Below are positions 1 through 12,203 of a stretch of 64,000 nucleotides of DNA, piece by piece. Below the pieces are notes generated by a model. That model worked only from the letters and a program-made list of their open reading frames with translations, was not told the DNA's origin and did not search any database. The translations under genes and the position numbers were made by a program. The DNA lies in the NCBI RefSeq assembly GCF_028453695.1, contig NC_135775.1, positions 24,152,545 through 24,216,544 on the forward strand, written 5' to 3'. Origin of the DNA: Augochlora pura (taxonomy: Eukaryota; Arthropoda; Insecta; Hymenoptera; Halictidae). How positions within the stretch are numbered: position 1 is the stretch's first letter; each line of letters begins with the position of its first letter.

Positions 1-2079
1 GAAACCAGCGCGTTTCTATCTTCGGTTTCAAGTGATATTCTTTTATCAACTCTTTGTGCTCGAAGCTAATTTAACCATGGATTGAAAATAATTTTCTTAG
101 CTTCTAGTATTTTCGTTTTAGGTGACAAAGAAATGTTTTAATTAATCGAAGATTTTCGACTTCGATTTGTCTGATTATTCATTTGAAATTAATTCTTGTG
201 ATTTATAGTAGTAGTTTTACAGTTAATAATCTTTTTTAATCTATAATTTGTTAGTATAAGAATTATTTTGGAACGTGATAGAATAATTTTAGTGGTGCGT
301 CAGAGTCACCACTCGAGTGCAAAGGGTTAATAAGCGGAGTTGCGCCGTGCTTCATTATTTTCATCCGCTGTAAAATGCGAGCTTTGTTTATCGTTTCTAT
401 GGGGAAAGTAGTGGAAAATGTATTGTCAGAATTTTTACAAACTGAGAATTATTCAAATTGGTGAAATCGGTAAAATTATATCCTTTAGTTAACAATATTT
501 TAACGTCAAAGTAAACGTGTCCTTTGCTTTTATAAAATGATGAACAATTTCTGTAAAATGAACAATAATTAATAATACTTTCTATAAATGAAAAATTCAT
601 AGATCAAGGAATTATTCTGTCTACAGTTCAATTTTAATAAATTGATAAAAGAGAATAGAATATTTAGACAGGTATAATTAATAAAATAAAACAACGTTTT
701 GCCTTAAATTCGCGCGAATAATTCAAACGTTCCTACTAAAGAACCTCCCTAAATAAAATACAAATAATACTAAAGTCAAATATTCGTATCAATTAGCACA
801 GACAATGATTGAACGATACAATACCGCATTGTGAGAAAGAATTATTTAAACAAAACAATGTACCCCAAAACGTCGTAAAAGAAAGTTCCGAACGATCAAT
901 GCAACCCTCGCGAGGGGTATTAAATACGGTTATCCCTTGCAACAATGACAACGTTAACCTCGCGCGGGCGTATTAAGCTCCGGCGCGAAGATTCGCATAG
1001 AATTGAAAGCCGTGTATTTCGCTGGCCTCCGTGCAGAAAATAAAGATATCCGTCGCTCGGAAGAAAAGGCCGAACACCATGGGTACCTGGGGTGATACCT
1101 GGTGGTGGTCCCGGCGCGGAGTAAAACTTTATTTCGTGTAATTTTGACCTCAAACCGAAACTGGAGCAACGGTACCAATGCCTCGGCCATAATTCATTCG
1201 ATGAGGACACTTATCGGTTCCCGTATCGGTGTAGAACGGATCGCCTTGGCGAAAAACGGTATACATCGATCGTTTTTCTAAGACTCCGGGCGCCGTTTTT
1301 CCCGGGGTTCCCGCCCCCCGAAAAAAGGTGCATTATTTTTCGGGCGAGTCTTTTACGGGCCGGCGTAGTAACGACGCTATCCACCCTCGTTGAAATACGG
1401 CTGGCTGTTAAATCTGGAGCAGTTTTTTCCTTCGTTTTTCCGTCCTCCGTGACCGAGAAGCCTTGGAAAAGTCGAATAGAAGAAGCGGCGGGTCCGTCGC
1501 TGGTCGTTATTTAAAATGCACCGATGCCCGTTATACGACCATCCCCGTTGCACAGGGAACACGCCCGAAGAAGAAATCGCGACTCCCGTTGTTCTCCGCT
1601 TTCGAGAAATCAATTTTTCGAAATAATTAATAATGAATCGACGCGAAGAAATTCGCTGTTTTATTGGCAGCTTGAGAAATCTTGCAACCCTCTTGATAGG
1701 CACCACGGGACCGCCAAGAAGAATAATCTCCGTTGTTCCGTTCCCGTGGCGTCTCTTGAGCACCGTACTCGCTGTACGATTGTTTAAACGTTATATTGTC
1801 AATCATAATTTACAATAATATTGACTATTAATTTAGGGGTAATTAATATTCGGATATGTATTGGAATTGTGCTTTATCTGTCTATTGAGATGACGATTAA
1901 AGAGGTTATGTCAAAGGTTGAGGTTATGTCAAAGCTATGGAGAAATTATTGGACTACGGAAGTTCGTATAATTTATGATTAATCCCTCGTGGTTAACGAA
2001 ATAAATAAAATAGGAATAGAAATTAAAGCTGCAAGCTCTTATATTATTTATATAATTTTGTAAATATATCTCTCGCGAT
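1..2079. other. Gene-free stretch, far upstream of eve
   Basis: AT-rich sequence (1-900) passes into a CpG-rich block at about 950-1770, then returns to AT-rich. The open frames in the CpG-rich block overlap on both strands, begin with no convincing start context and resemble no protein family I know, so I read them as chance. A dispersed motif, GTGCAAAGGGTTAA, lies at 317-330 (see findings). No RNA gene was seen. Confidence 0.6.
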
Positions 2080-2200
2080 TAATCAAATTAATCAAATAAA
2101 TCAAATAAAATAAATGAAATAGCTAAAATAAATCGAATAAAATAAATGAAATAAAATAAATGAAATAGCTAAAATGAATCGAATAAAATAAGCAAAATAG
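2080..2200. repeat. AT-rich tandem repeat, 32-bp unit
   Basis: Two copies of a unit of about 32 bp, beginning ATAAAATAAATGAAATAGCT (2106-2137 and 2152-2183), are separated by a 14-bp partial copy. The flanks are made of shorter AATAAAT/ATCAAAT motifs. This looks like an ordinary minisatellite. Confidence 0.7.
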
Positions 2201-4148
2201 TTGAAGCAAATATTGTATAATTTAACGTTAAAGATTATAAACACCTCCCTAGACTTAATTACCCCGTAATAACGTTGACGACCTAATGACCGTACGGTGA
2301 AGTGTTAAGAAGCGAGCACGCAGGAATTTATAAGCGAAAGGGCCAGGAAGCAATGATCGTAAAAAGGAGTATAAAGGAAGCTTGAGAAAGGCAAGTAGAG
2401 GCATACCTTTCCAAGCGTGTCCAGATAATTCGCAAACACGTAGAAGGTAACGCGATTTAAATGAGAATAATTCCGTCGTGCAGCTCGTCCTAATTTAAGC
2501 AACGCGAATCGTTCGCGTTGTAAACTATACTCGTCGATTCAGGCGACGGATTCAACGAAACAAGGGAAACAAGTTTTAAAAAGGCATTAAAACGATTGAT
2601 CTGCGGATTCGTTTACCTGCGGCGGCAAATTAGACGTTCTTCCCGGTAGATGTGATCAAGGGGTTGATTCGAGAATTTGGAAGCTGGAACGGGTGAAGGC
2701 GCGCGAACGGCACGGTTCGACGGGCTCGCAGAACGAATTTCCTACGGTGTAAAAATTCACGATATCGTAAAATGCGCAACCCTTTTTTGTTCGGAAACTT
2801 TAGCGATGCTTGCTTTTTTCCGAATCCGCTTAAGATTCTCCTTCGAGCACGCCGTCAGCCACGCGGAGATATTTCTTTATGGCGACGAAAGAACCGCGTT
2901 AAACTTTCACCCTCGCCGACGTCATTTGTCGTCCCCGTCTTCGCAATTAAAGCCGTGCGACGGAAAGGTTCCTTAAAATAGTCGTTTATAGCGACGAAGG
3001 AACCGCTCGAGGCTGCTGTTTTTTACGGTGCTCCGATCGTGACGGGGGAGGGTTGAGAAAGAGCGATTTGTATTTTCCAGTCGCTCAGATTTTTATTTCT
3101 GTGGCCTGTTTCCGGCGTTACTGATAATTATGACAGCTCACGTTTATCTTCGATTTCTTTCGTACTGAAATGGTTATGGGGTTGTTCAGCCACCCCTATG
3201 TCGTCCATGTATCTTTTACACGGTCGTAAAACACGAAAATTGTCTTTGAAGATCGCTGACTCTTTTCTTAGTATAAAAAAAAATTATTGAGTATGCAATG
3301 CTTTTATTAATTATTATTAATGATTAAAAGACTCGTGGAATCCACGTCTATATTTTATGATTTTTATAAATTGTGAAGTCACATAGTAAATTAGCGATAA
3401 ATTAACTACTCGATATTTTAATAAATAGACCAATTAACAAAAATGACTAAGAACAGCCTTCAGTTTTCAATAGAAATAACATTGTTAGAATTTTTTTATA
3501 TTAATGTCACAAATTTTTTAAGAGCCTTCCCAGCGCGAATAGAAAATGGCGATCGAATCGAACCGATTTCCGTGGCCGCGTCGTCTTCTCCGCCGTCGTT
3601 CGCGTCCTCGTAACGCGCCGGTCTTTACATCGTATTAATCTGCGGAATTCCGACCGCGATTTATCATCGGAGACGGGCGGAAACGACATTTATAGAAGAC
3701 GAGATTCATCCGCGCACCGACGCGACTCGTAAAACGCTTCGAAACGCGCGGCGGCCGCCCGCGGCCGTTCCACAAATTTTCGCTCGCCGATCGTTTCGCA
3801 AGCTCGATGAGAACCCGGGGCGCATAATGAAACACCCTGAAAAAAGGTGCCATCGATTTTTCCGTCCACTTTTTACGTTCATTTTCCACCGGTACTTCGC
3901 GTTCATTAAAAAAAGAATCGATTGTACTGCGAGCGACAAAAATTTCACCGACCTCTTTATTCGTCGTCGCCGGATCGCGGATTTCTACGCCATTGTTCGT
4001 TGTCGAAAAATTCTGAAAATAACTATATAAAAATCAACGGTGTTTTATTTATGAATTAAAATGGTCGCTGGTAATTTTTTTTTAATTTTTACAGTTTTTG
4101 AATATGTTTATTCTTGTTTAGAAAAGAAGCGTTCAAATTCGGCTCGCT
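2201..4148. other. Gene-free stretch
   Basis: GC-rich patches (2600-3110 and 3510-4000) alternate with AT-rich DNA. A short motif, GCGACGAAGGAACCGC, at about 2991 echoes GCGACGAAAGAACCGC at about 2882. I see no exon with a recognisable product; the open frames on both strands look like compositional shadows. Confidence 0.55.
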
Positions 4149-4282
4149 TATATTGTATTATATTATATTATACTATATTATATTCTGTACTATATTATAC
4201 TCTACCATATTATGCTATACTATATTATATTATACCATATTATATTATTCTATACTATATTATATTACATTATACTGCATTA
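4149..4282. repeat. TATTA-type satellite tract
   Basis: About 135 bp of degenerate TATTA/TATAC pentamers (TATTATATTATACTATATTA and similar). The Tyr/Ile/Leu-rich open frames across it are translation artefacts of the repeat. Confidence 0.85.
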
Positions 4283-4960
4283 AGTTCAAATTATTATTTA
4301 CTGAACGCGCAATGAGATAACAAAAAGACGCGCGAATAAAAAACTATAGCGATCATCGTGAGACATAAAAACGTAAAAAAAATGTATCTGCAAAAGCACC
4401 ATAAAGCGGAGAGGAACGCAGGAATCCCGGTGGATTTGGAGGCGACTGTACAACAGAGCAAGGCACAATTATCTCACTCCGAGGATAATTGGCGCGAACA
4501 GCAGGAGCAGATGCGGTCACAATCATGCCGCTGATTAAACGGTTTGATTAAACGCCTAATTTACCTGCGTGTACGGTGTAACGTTGCTTTATGCGAAATC
4601 TATAAAGCTACGGTCACCCTCACGCACGGTCGAATTACGTGCGCGTGAACTGCCGATCCGGCTGCGATCACCGCGCCCCGTTCACGTATTTTATGTTCGA
4701 CCGGATAATGTTAGGCATCCCCGTTCGATCCAATGGTCTGATCACTGCTTCGCGACTACCAATAACCTATCACACTATCGCTGATAGTGACCGTTTATCT
4801 CCGCTCGACGCCCTAATACGGCAGATTTTTCATTTGTTCAGTGCTTTTGCCGTTTTATTGGCCGCGGTACGTGTTTCTTTAGAGGGTGCCTATTAGGCTG
4901 CGTAAAAAGTCGTCGACGCGAATGGAATCGTTATGGATATTTAATTTAAACTACTATGTT
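4283..4960. other. Gene-free stretch
   Basis: Mixed-composition DNA with no exon I can support. Short frames at 4569-4896 overlap each other and have no recognisable domain. Confidence 0.5.
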
Positions 4961-5235
4961 GAAAAGTGGATACTTTCAGCTTTAATTTCAGCTAAGTTGG
5001 ATAAAAATATTTTCGTAGGAATTTATTTTAAAATACGTCTGAACTTTGCCTTTAAAATCGAGTATACTCCATGACGTCAGAGGTAAATTATTTTGAATTT
5101 TTCAAAATGACCTTATCGACCTATTGCAATATAATTTACTCTGACTTAAAGTAGACACTTTCAGCTTTCGTTTAAGCTAAATTTCATAAAAATAGCCCAA
5201 CGAGAACATATTTAAAAATTTACGTAAACTATCGC
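4961..5235. repeat. Degenerate direct duplication, spacing about 185 bp
   Basis: The block at 4961-5045 (ACTTTCAGCTTTAATTTCAG, then ATAAAAATATT and AAAATACG) recurs at 5145-5230 (ACTTTCAGCTTTCGTTTAAG, then ATAAAAATAG and AAATTTACG). The copies are roughly 70% alike by eye, so this is an old tandem duplication or two relics of one dispersed repeat. Confidence 0.6.
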
Positions 5236-6624
5236 TCTGAATCTAATCGGTTCGATGACACCCTTACAATTCTTGCTCCCCTTCTTCTCCCTGTAAAACT
5301 CTATTAAGAAATACCATGAACAACGATTTAATTCCTGAATCGTAAGATTACCTTTTTCTAAATTATAAGATTACCTCTTTCGAGGAAAGAAGAAATTATG
5401 CTATTTATTATAAGGTAATATAATGTAACTAATAAAATAATCGAAGGCTCTACCTGCGAAAACAGTTGCGACCAGCATCAGTAAAAGAAAGGGTTGTATA
5501 GTCAATGACCAAGGTAAAGGGTAAGACCCTTCAATTATCCTGAAATTTCTTTTCTTTGTTGAAGGCAGGTAATACAATCCTCAGCTTAAAAACATTATTA
5601 ACCATGAATTGGAAATATGCATTAGGAGTAGTTTCATAATAAAATTAGTTTAACAGCATAGTAATTGAAAAGATCAACATATCGTAATTCAACTTTCTTT
5701 TGTGTTTAAGTTTATTGAAGTCACAATATAATTGAGATCTCTCCTTGTTTACACAATATTTTAATATTGCCTTACCAATTGGACGAAAACGATTGTATTG
5801 CCACCTTTCCCTGATCGTTGAATAAATCCCCTTCATTCATCCTGTAATGAGTTCTCCACCCCATACTAAACACACCCTCATCCCCTTACAATATAGAACG
5901 AATCACAAAAGTATTCAGCCGCTAATAGAACTTTGATATATTTAACTTTTTCAAATATTAAAGAAATATATACATCGAAGACTACGTACTTAAAAATACA
6001 TAAAACAGCGCCTCACAAAATTAACTTAAAAAGTTAAAAAGCCAGACATTTTCATTAATGATTATTACCAGTTTTATATCCCTATCGTTTAACAATATAT
6101 TCCAAGATATCTCTCATTTTTAAAATCCCTTCTTTATTTACAATAAAAATCATTGTATATCTCTATATCACAAGATATACGATTCATTTATACCTATTCT
6201 CTAAATCCACTGCCAATTATTTTTTTAGCTACCGTATAAAATATGAAAACCATAACGTTCACGAGAAAGTAAAACAAACCTGCCGACGCGTATGGAAAAT
6301 TGCCAGCCGAAGAAACAGATCCTAAACAACTCTGTTTTTAATCGATTCAGGACCGTGCCGTAATTTAACGTTCCCGCCACGGCAATTGTAAAATGCGAAT
6401 TCGCGGCGCGAATATCTTTTCGCCGTACCTGCGCGCGTTCCGCAGGGGCGCGCTAGAATGAATCCCGGTTAAACAGTTCCGCAAACATCGGTGATTTCGG
6501 ACAGGATCGACGGGAATCTTTTTAATCAGTGGGTCGTTCGCGCGAAACCGGTCGTTTCTATGCAACGACCTGTAAGAAATACGCGGTCGAAGGTGGAAAC
6601 GATCGCCGGTGCCGAAGGTGGCGG
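5236..6624. other. Gene-free AT-rich stretch
   Basis: Mostly AT-rich DNA with a CpG-rich end from about 6360. No exon, tRNA or strong structured RNA is supported. A GGTTGTATAGT string at about 5494 resembles part of let-7 but lacks its seed (see rejected items). Confidence 0.5.
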
Positions 6625-6695
6625 GAGAGAGAGAAGAGAGAGGAAGAAGAGAGAGGAAGAAGAGAGAGAGAGAGAGAGAGAGAAAAGAAAAAGAA
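6625..6695. repeat. GA microsatellite
   Basis: Purine tract of (GA)n and (GAAGA)n, with an uninterrupted (AG) run at about 6661-6682. The Glu/Arg-rich frames through it are artefacts. Confidence 0.9.
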
Positions 6696-7540
6696 TAGAG
6701 AAGATGTATATTCGGCGGAGCAGCCCCCGTGAAACTGTTAATTCGAACGTTTACCTGGAAAAGGCCGTGGTGCCCGGGGTTCGACTCGTTCTGCCCGTCA
6801 GACAGTTACGAACCCATTAGCACGCTCATAAAGCCGTGTTTTGTTGGCCCAATAAACCCTTTCTGCCGCGTGATACACTAATTTTACGGATATTCACCGA
6901 TAATTGGCTTAATTCGGCCGCGCACCTCGCGCGCCGCCAATAATCTGGAACAACCGACGCGACGCAACCATCCTCCCCTCCTCCCTCTCCCCGCGTAACG
7001 TTTCCCCGTGATATCCGTACATCAACCCCCAAAAACACCGGTCCGGCGAAACGCTCTGTTCGATCGTATACGTTGCCGACCTCGTTTCTCATCGGCCGCC
7101 TCCTAAAGTTTAACCGTGAACGACACGTTTTTCGCGGCGCTCTCGATCACATTTTTCTCCCCCCCCCCCCCCTCTCTCCCCCTTGGCGGCCGGATAAACG
7201 CGCGAATAATGCCGGCACTCGTTTCAATTGAACCGCCGATCGGTGCGGTGTTTTCGATGCCGCAAATAATTCCGGCCCGATTGCGTCGTAATTTCTGCGA
7301 AGCCGGCCGCGCGCGCGCTGAAGACCGTCGCTTTTCACCGCGGCAATTGTTACAGAATTTAATCTTATCCGGGGCGAAAAATGCGACGAATTGTTAGCGG
7401 AATAACTTGTACGGATTTGTTTAGGGCTAGGATAGTTGTATTTTGTATTTTTGAATGATATTTGGTCAATATGTAATTTAATGATATATGTATAATTTAA
7501 GAAAGAGGTAAATGTTATGTTACATATTTATTTTAATATT
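6696..7540. other. Gene-free stretch with C-run
   Basis: CpG-rich unique DNA to about 7400, including a run of C at about 7159-7171, then AT-rich. No exon was recognised. Confidence 0.5.
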
Positions 7541-7797
7541 AGAGGTTCCTGAGATTATTTTAAGCAAGTTTTTCCTTTGCAAAAATATTCTCTGCGGCTT
7601 CGTTTACAAGTTATTGAGGAGAAACAGTGACCAATCAGAGGCGCGGCGAAGCGCAGTTAAGCCAATTGGCTGAACCGCCGCGCCATCTTCTCTCGCCTCT
7701 CATTGGTCGCTGTTTTTCCTTAATAACTCCTTAACTATACTTCGCAGAATATTTTTATAAAGGAAAAAGTTGCTTGAAAAGTCCTCAGGAATTCTTC
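7541..7797. mobile_element. Fold-back (MITE-like) element
   Basis: The two halves form a long imperfect inverted repeat. The left arm starts TTCCTGAG (7546) and runs through AAGCAAGTTTTTCCTTTGC, AAAATATTCT, GTTATTGAGGAGAAACAGTG and ACCAATCAGAGGCG. The right arm gives the same order in reverse complement: CGCCTCTCATTGGTCGCTGT, TTTTCCTTAATAACTCC, AGAATATTTTTATAAAGG, AAAAAGTTGCTTG and CTCAGGAA, ending near 7791. The apex is the palindrome GCCAATTGGC at 7661-7670. Arms are about 120 bp and there is no coding capacity, as expected of a non-autonomous DNA transposon relic. Diverged relatives lie at 8243-8348 and 13049-13119. The superfamily and target-site duplication are not resolved. Confidence 0.7.
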
Positions 7798-8242
7798 AAT
7801 TTCGAAGATTATTAAATAAATTTTAGACACCTTCTGCCTGCGATTTTTAGATGACAAACGTCTCGAAAGAGGTTCGAGAATCGAAAGCAGGTACTTGTTT
7901 GCTCGAGCCTAATACTAAGCGATTCTAGTAAGAGCTGAGACCAGTCGATGGATTAATCCTTCGCCTGGCCCAAGCAGGTGTGCCAAGGGTTGCAACCACA
8001 AACAAAAACAAATTGACTGTTGATCGTTCCTCTCGTAAATTATATTGTTTCTAGAAGCACTGATCGCGGGTGTCTCACGAGAATAGAATTTATTAGATAA
8101 TCTGTTGAACAATGTGTGAAAGAGCAATGTTGGTAGTAGCGTTTGCACTAACACCCTTTTCACACTTTCTGCGAATCCTCATAAATCAACTTAGGGGAAT
8201 ATTCAAACGAAGCAGAGTCACGCCCATAGGATCGCCACTCGT
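7798..8242. other. Gene-free stretch
   Basis: Unique mixed-composition DNA between two related repeat copies. I see no exon or RNA gene. Confidence 0.5.
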
Positions 8243-8348
8243 CGGTCATTGTTTCTCGCTAATAACTTGTAAATAAAACCGCGGATTACATTTTTGATAT
8301 GAAAATTATTACTTGAAATGATCACAGAAATTTTTCATTTTTTGGAAG
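8243..8348. mobile_element. Diverged half-copy of the 7541-7797 repeat family
   Basis: The order GGTCATTGTTTCTCGCTAAT, AACTTGTAAATAAAACCGCG, ATTACTTGAAATGATCACAG and TTTTTGGAAG parallels the right arm of the 7541-7797 element (GGTCGCTGTTTTTCCTTAAT through GTTGCTTGAAAAGTCCTCAG). Only one arm is visible, so this is a truncated or decayed copy. Confidence 0.5.
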
Positions 8349-8557
8349 TTCTATAATTATAGGACACTCTGCTTTTTTTTATTAAAGATTGTCTGTTCCC
8401 TTCGCGATTAATAAAATAAATAAAATCATAGTAGAAACGACAATTTAATACTGAGCTAAATAAATTTACGGTCAAATGACTGTTCATTAAATAAATTGAC
8501 ATAAATATTAATTCCATAGAGATCAGTTTTATAAACACAAGATAAATATGTTTAAAA

Positions 8558-8755
8558 GCGAACAGAAGTCACGGCTGCTGAATAACCGGCTTTATTGTTC
8601 ATTAACTTCGACAAAGACTCGGTGATTTATAATCTAACGATAGTAGGAACTATAGCAAAGATAATCGGCCTAATATAGTCGAATGTTTACATACCAGGGA
8701 CGAGTTTTTCGACGATCTTTCTCTGCTCGTGATTTATAGCCGACCAACTCGTTAA
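8558..8755. repeat. Direct duplication, copy A
   Basis: Shares ordered blocks with 9056-9270: a GAAGTCAC block, TTATTGTTCATTAA versus GCATTGTTCGTTAA, a 25-nt identical core beginning GTAGGAACTATAGCAAAGAT, and GCCGACCAACTCGTT at the end. The copies are about 500 bp apart and neither carries a gene. Confidence 0.75.
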
Positions 8756-9055
8756 AACGCGGTAACTTCTTTCGAACTGGACTGAACGTCCTAAATTATT
8801 TTTAAATGATAAAAGTGTCAATTAGGTGAAAAATCACTAAAATGCTTTTACTTAATTCTGATCTCATTTTAAGTAACAAAAGAGGTAAGAAATATCGTTC
8901 ACTGTAATATTGCCGAAATTAATATTAGAATTATCAAAGTTCCTAATTTTATCTCCTACAACTTCTAACATTGTAACAATATTTCCATAAACAATTTTCA
9001 GACAATAATTTTTATTAAAATATATATTATAACAGACATCGTTCTAAGTTCAAAG

Positions 9056-9270
9056 ACAAGCCGAAGTCACTGTATTCGGTCATCCTCTAAAAACCCTCTG
9101 CATTGTTCGTTAATTTGACTAACGACCCAGTAGTTTATAATTTAACGATCGTAGGAACTATAGCAAAGATAATCGACCCAATATAGTCAAACGTTTCCGC
9201 ACGTGGGACAAGTTCCTCTCCCTCTCCCTCTCTCTCTCTTCTGCTTTTGATTTACAGCCGACCAACTCGT
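9056..9270. repeat. Direct duplication, copy B
   Basis: Partner of 8558-8755. It differs mainly by a CT-microsatellite insertion (about 9217-9240) where copy A has TTTCGACGATCTTTCTCTGC. The shared core GTAGGAACTATAGCAAAGAT is at about 9151. Confidence 0.75.
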
Positions 9271-11558
9271 TTGCCAATAATGATCGCGTTTTTACGACGC
9301 CGCGTCTCCGCGTCAAACAAAATCCCCGTTTCTTCTGCATCCGAGGCGTTTGACTCGTAATTCCGTCGCTCTAACCTTTTAGGATGCGGGAAAACGTCGG
9401 TGCCGGGGTCTGACAATGGTAGTCCTGGTATCCTTAAGGACTCCGGAGAGGTCATTAGGAATTGCCCAAATTTCGGAAGTGTCTCTTTGTGCCGCTGGCC
9501 AGGGTACTTAACGATGCGACGGCGGACTTTAATGGCTTTATGCGTATACTGCTTGTTTGACCGGGGGTTTGAGTTTTAAAGCCCCCCCTCTCTCTCTCTC
9601 TCTCTTTAGCAGCCCTCGCTGCTGCAGCATTTTTCCCCCTATCCGTACAGCCTATCCGGAGTCAGTGAAATACGATTTTCTTCCGAATCCTTTCCGTCCC
9701 GAAACTAGGGAAGGTGTTGACCGACCCGGACAAGGGGTACAGCATCTACTCCGGTTAAACTATGCAAATCTACCGGAATTCGTAGCTGAGTTACGAATTT
9801 TCACGGGTCACCTTATCCGGTGTCCTCGAGGTACGTCGGGTAGCAGCCAAGGTGAAACTACCTCTTACCTGCTCAACCTTCGATTATGTCTGTAATAAAG
9901 TCGGACACGCAGGGATCGATGGACCTCTTCCCGGAGATAAAGGTCGTTTATTATATTACAAATTGATGATATATATCTCTAGCTTGGTGTGTTTACTTTG
10001 CGACGATTTTTTATGCTTTCGGGGAGCGTAGTTAAATTGATGAATAGATGTATTGTGTATAAATTGATATTGATTTTATTGTGTATACCTTTCTATTTGA
10101 CTTTATAATTTGGTTACCTTTTTATGATTTCTTAATTTGATTACCTTGTTAGGATTTTTTATTATGCTTACCTTGTTACGATTTTTTGTTATTTCTTAAG
10201 GGAGAGTTATTAATTAATTATGTCGGAGATAAGGGTCGTATGTTGTGTATAAATTGATGATACATATTATTTTTATTATATTTTAACCTTGTTATGATTT
10301 TTATTATTTTTAGAGGAAGGTACCAATGCCTTTTATTAAATATAAAAATCGCATATCATATATAAATTGCTTGTCTGTATCTTCTTATTACATTTAGCTA
10401 TTTATACTTTTCTACCACATTTTTAAAAAGAGTTCTCAATTCCTTTCCCTATACATTTTGAACTCACCACCATGGAATTTTCGCCTTCTTTAAATTCCTC
10501 ACAGTCCCCAATTTAAACCCCAATTTTGACAATATTAAAATTTAATAAAATAATTCTTATTCCATCAGATAGAAATCAAATGCCTCAATTATTTATTTCA
10601 TCCACTAAATAACACTAACATCGTCACCACCTTCGATCTGATTTACTACCAGATTTATCGATTATAATCGTGACAGTATTATCGCTAAGATCAACGGTGT
10701 TTGACGACGTTTAGCAAGCGCGAACGAAAATATATTATTAAATTCGATTAGCGGGGCGACGAGAACTCGCCGAGGTGAAAATCTCTAGATAATGGTGCTG
10801 AATGATGGCGACAGGACGCGACTATGAAAGCGGACATCCGGATATCCTCGAGATCCAGCGGACCAACGAAATCCCGAATGTGTATTATATACCGGGCTAC
10901 CGGGTGTTCTCCGGTTTCAGGCTCTTGTGGCGTTTTCCAATTAGCGTCGATGCACTAAATACGCTCAACCTTCGCGTGGACGTGACGCACACATATCGAT
11001 AACGGTGTCTGTGTGTGTGTGGAACTCGAAGGAACAGCAGTCACAGGCGACGAGATCTCGTAAGCGTGCGGCTCGAGAACGGTGGACGAGAGCGGCGTCT
11101 TTCATCTCGCCGCCTTACACTATGCCACCTTCCGTCGCGTTTCCACCGGATCGAGTGCGTCGTAAGTTCATTAGGGAGTGACCACCGCTTTCTGATACCG
11201 TTCCGATGCCACTTTCACGAATCTCGTGGTGTAGAAGCGCCCCTTTCGGAGCCAAGATCACAATTTTTGATAGGTAAAGGTGTCTTTCGTTTTCACCCTA
11301 CGGGGGTGGTTTTGGAATTATTTCTTTGAATTGCCAAAATGGAGCATATTATTGGCTCTAGATTGTTTTCTTTCATTATTAGTAATCTAGGCAAATATTT
11401 TTGTTATATCGTAACTTCTTTGTTTAAGGATATAATGTAATCAAAATTGTAGGAAGACTAAGTAAATTCGATGGTTGGTTAGAAATTTGTATGTAGACTT
11501 CTTTCTTCAAGATTATAATGTAATAAAAATCGTAAGAAGTTGAAAGAAAAAACTCTGA
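9271..11558. other. Gene-free stretch
   Basis: A CT microsatellite lies at about 9589-9607. The stretch then passes from CpG-rich (9270-9960) through AT-rich (9960-10700) to mixed DNA. A 66-codon frame at 10802-11002 begins ATGATG and has fairly balanced composition, but it matches no family I know and shows no convincing splice partner, so I do not call it. Confidence 0.45.
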
Positions 11559-11645
11559 TATGAAATCTTCCAAATAAAAATGTAAAATCTTTCAAATCAA
11601 AATATAAAATCTTCGAAATAAAAAAATAAAATCTCCCAAATAATT
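11559..11645. repeat. Short tandem repeat, about 24-bp unit
   Basis: About four degenerate copies of an AAATCTTTCAAATCAAAATA-like unit. Confidence 0.6.
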
Positions 11646-12103
11646 GAAAGTTTGCACACCCCATTGAAACAATTAAGCGCCGCAAATCGACGGCACTTCG
11701 ACCGCGTGAAATCGTGCTTTTCGTTTCATTTCGCTGCTTTTTCAAGTCGAAGATATCTCGAGGGCCTCGAGTAGCCGTGAACCGTGAGAGACAGGCACAA
11801 AAGGGCGGTGACAGGGCACCGCGTGTACAGAATACGAAGAAGTCCGCGCAACTCTTTTCAAGTATATCCACATGCGAGTATTTCCTCCAAATTTTTTCCC
11901 GGACGTTATCGCCGCGATAAGCCGGCCGATCTAAGTGGCCTAAATGTTAGAATGACAGGTTTTTATGCCAACAATAAGAGAGCACTTCGTCGACGTGCAG
12001 CGTCTTTGGGAACGAACTTTCTCTCGCTGTCAACAAAATCCCGCGAGTAAATTCCACGCCTTCGTGAACGAAAATGACTCATTATTTAAATCTACTTTCT
12101 TTT

Positions 12104-12203
12104 NNNNNNNNNNNNNNNNNNNNNNNNNNNNNNNNNNNNNNNNNNNNNNNNNNNNNNNNNNNNNNNNNNNNNNNNNNNNNNNNNNNNNNNNNNNNNNNNN
12201 NNN
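12104..12203. other. Assembly gap (100 N)
   Basis: Exactly 100 N. This is commonly a placeholder for a gap of unknown length, so true spacing here cannot be trusted. Confidence 0.95.

Noticed and set aside
5488..5510. let-7-like GGTTGTATAGT string
   Set aside because: The seed TGAGGTAG is absent and the flanks do not fold into a convincing precursor.
6775..6795. tRNA B-box-like GGGTTCGACTCG
   Set aside because: No matching A box or acceptor stem around it. The same applies to GGTTCGAACTATGG near 62850.
10802..11002. 66-codon + frame beginning ATGATG
   Set aside because: Composition is not bad, but there is no family, splice partner or promoter signal; expected by chance at this length.
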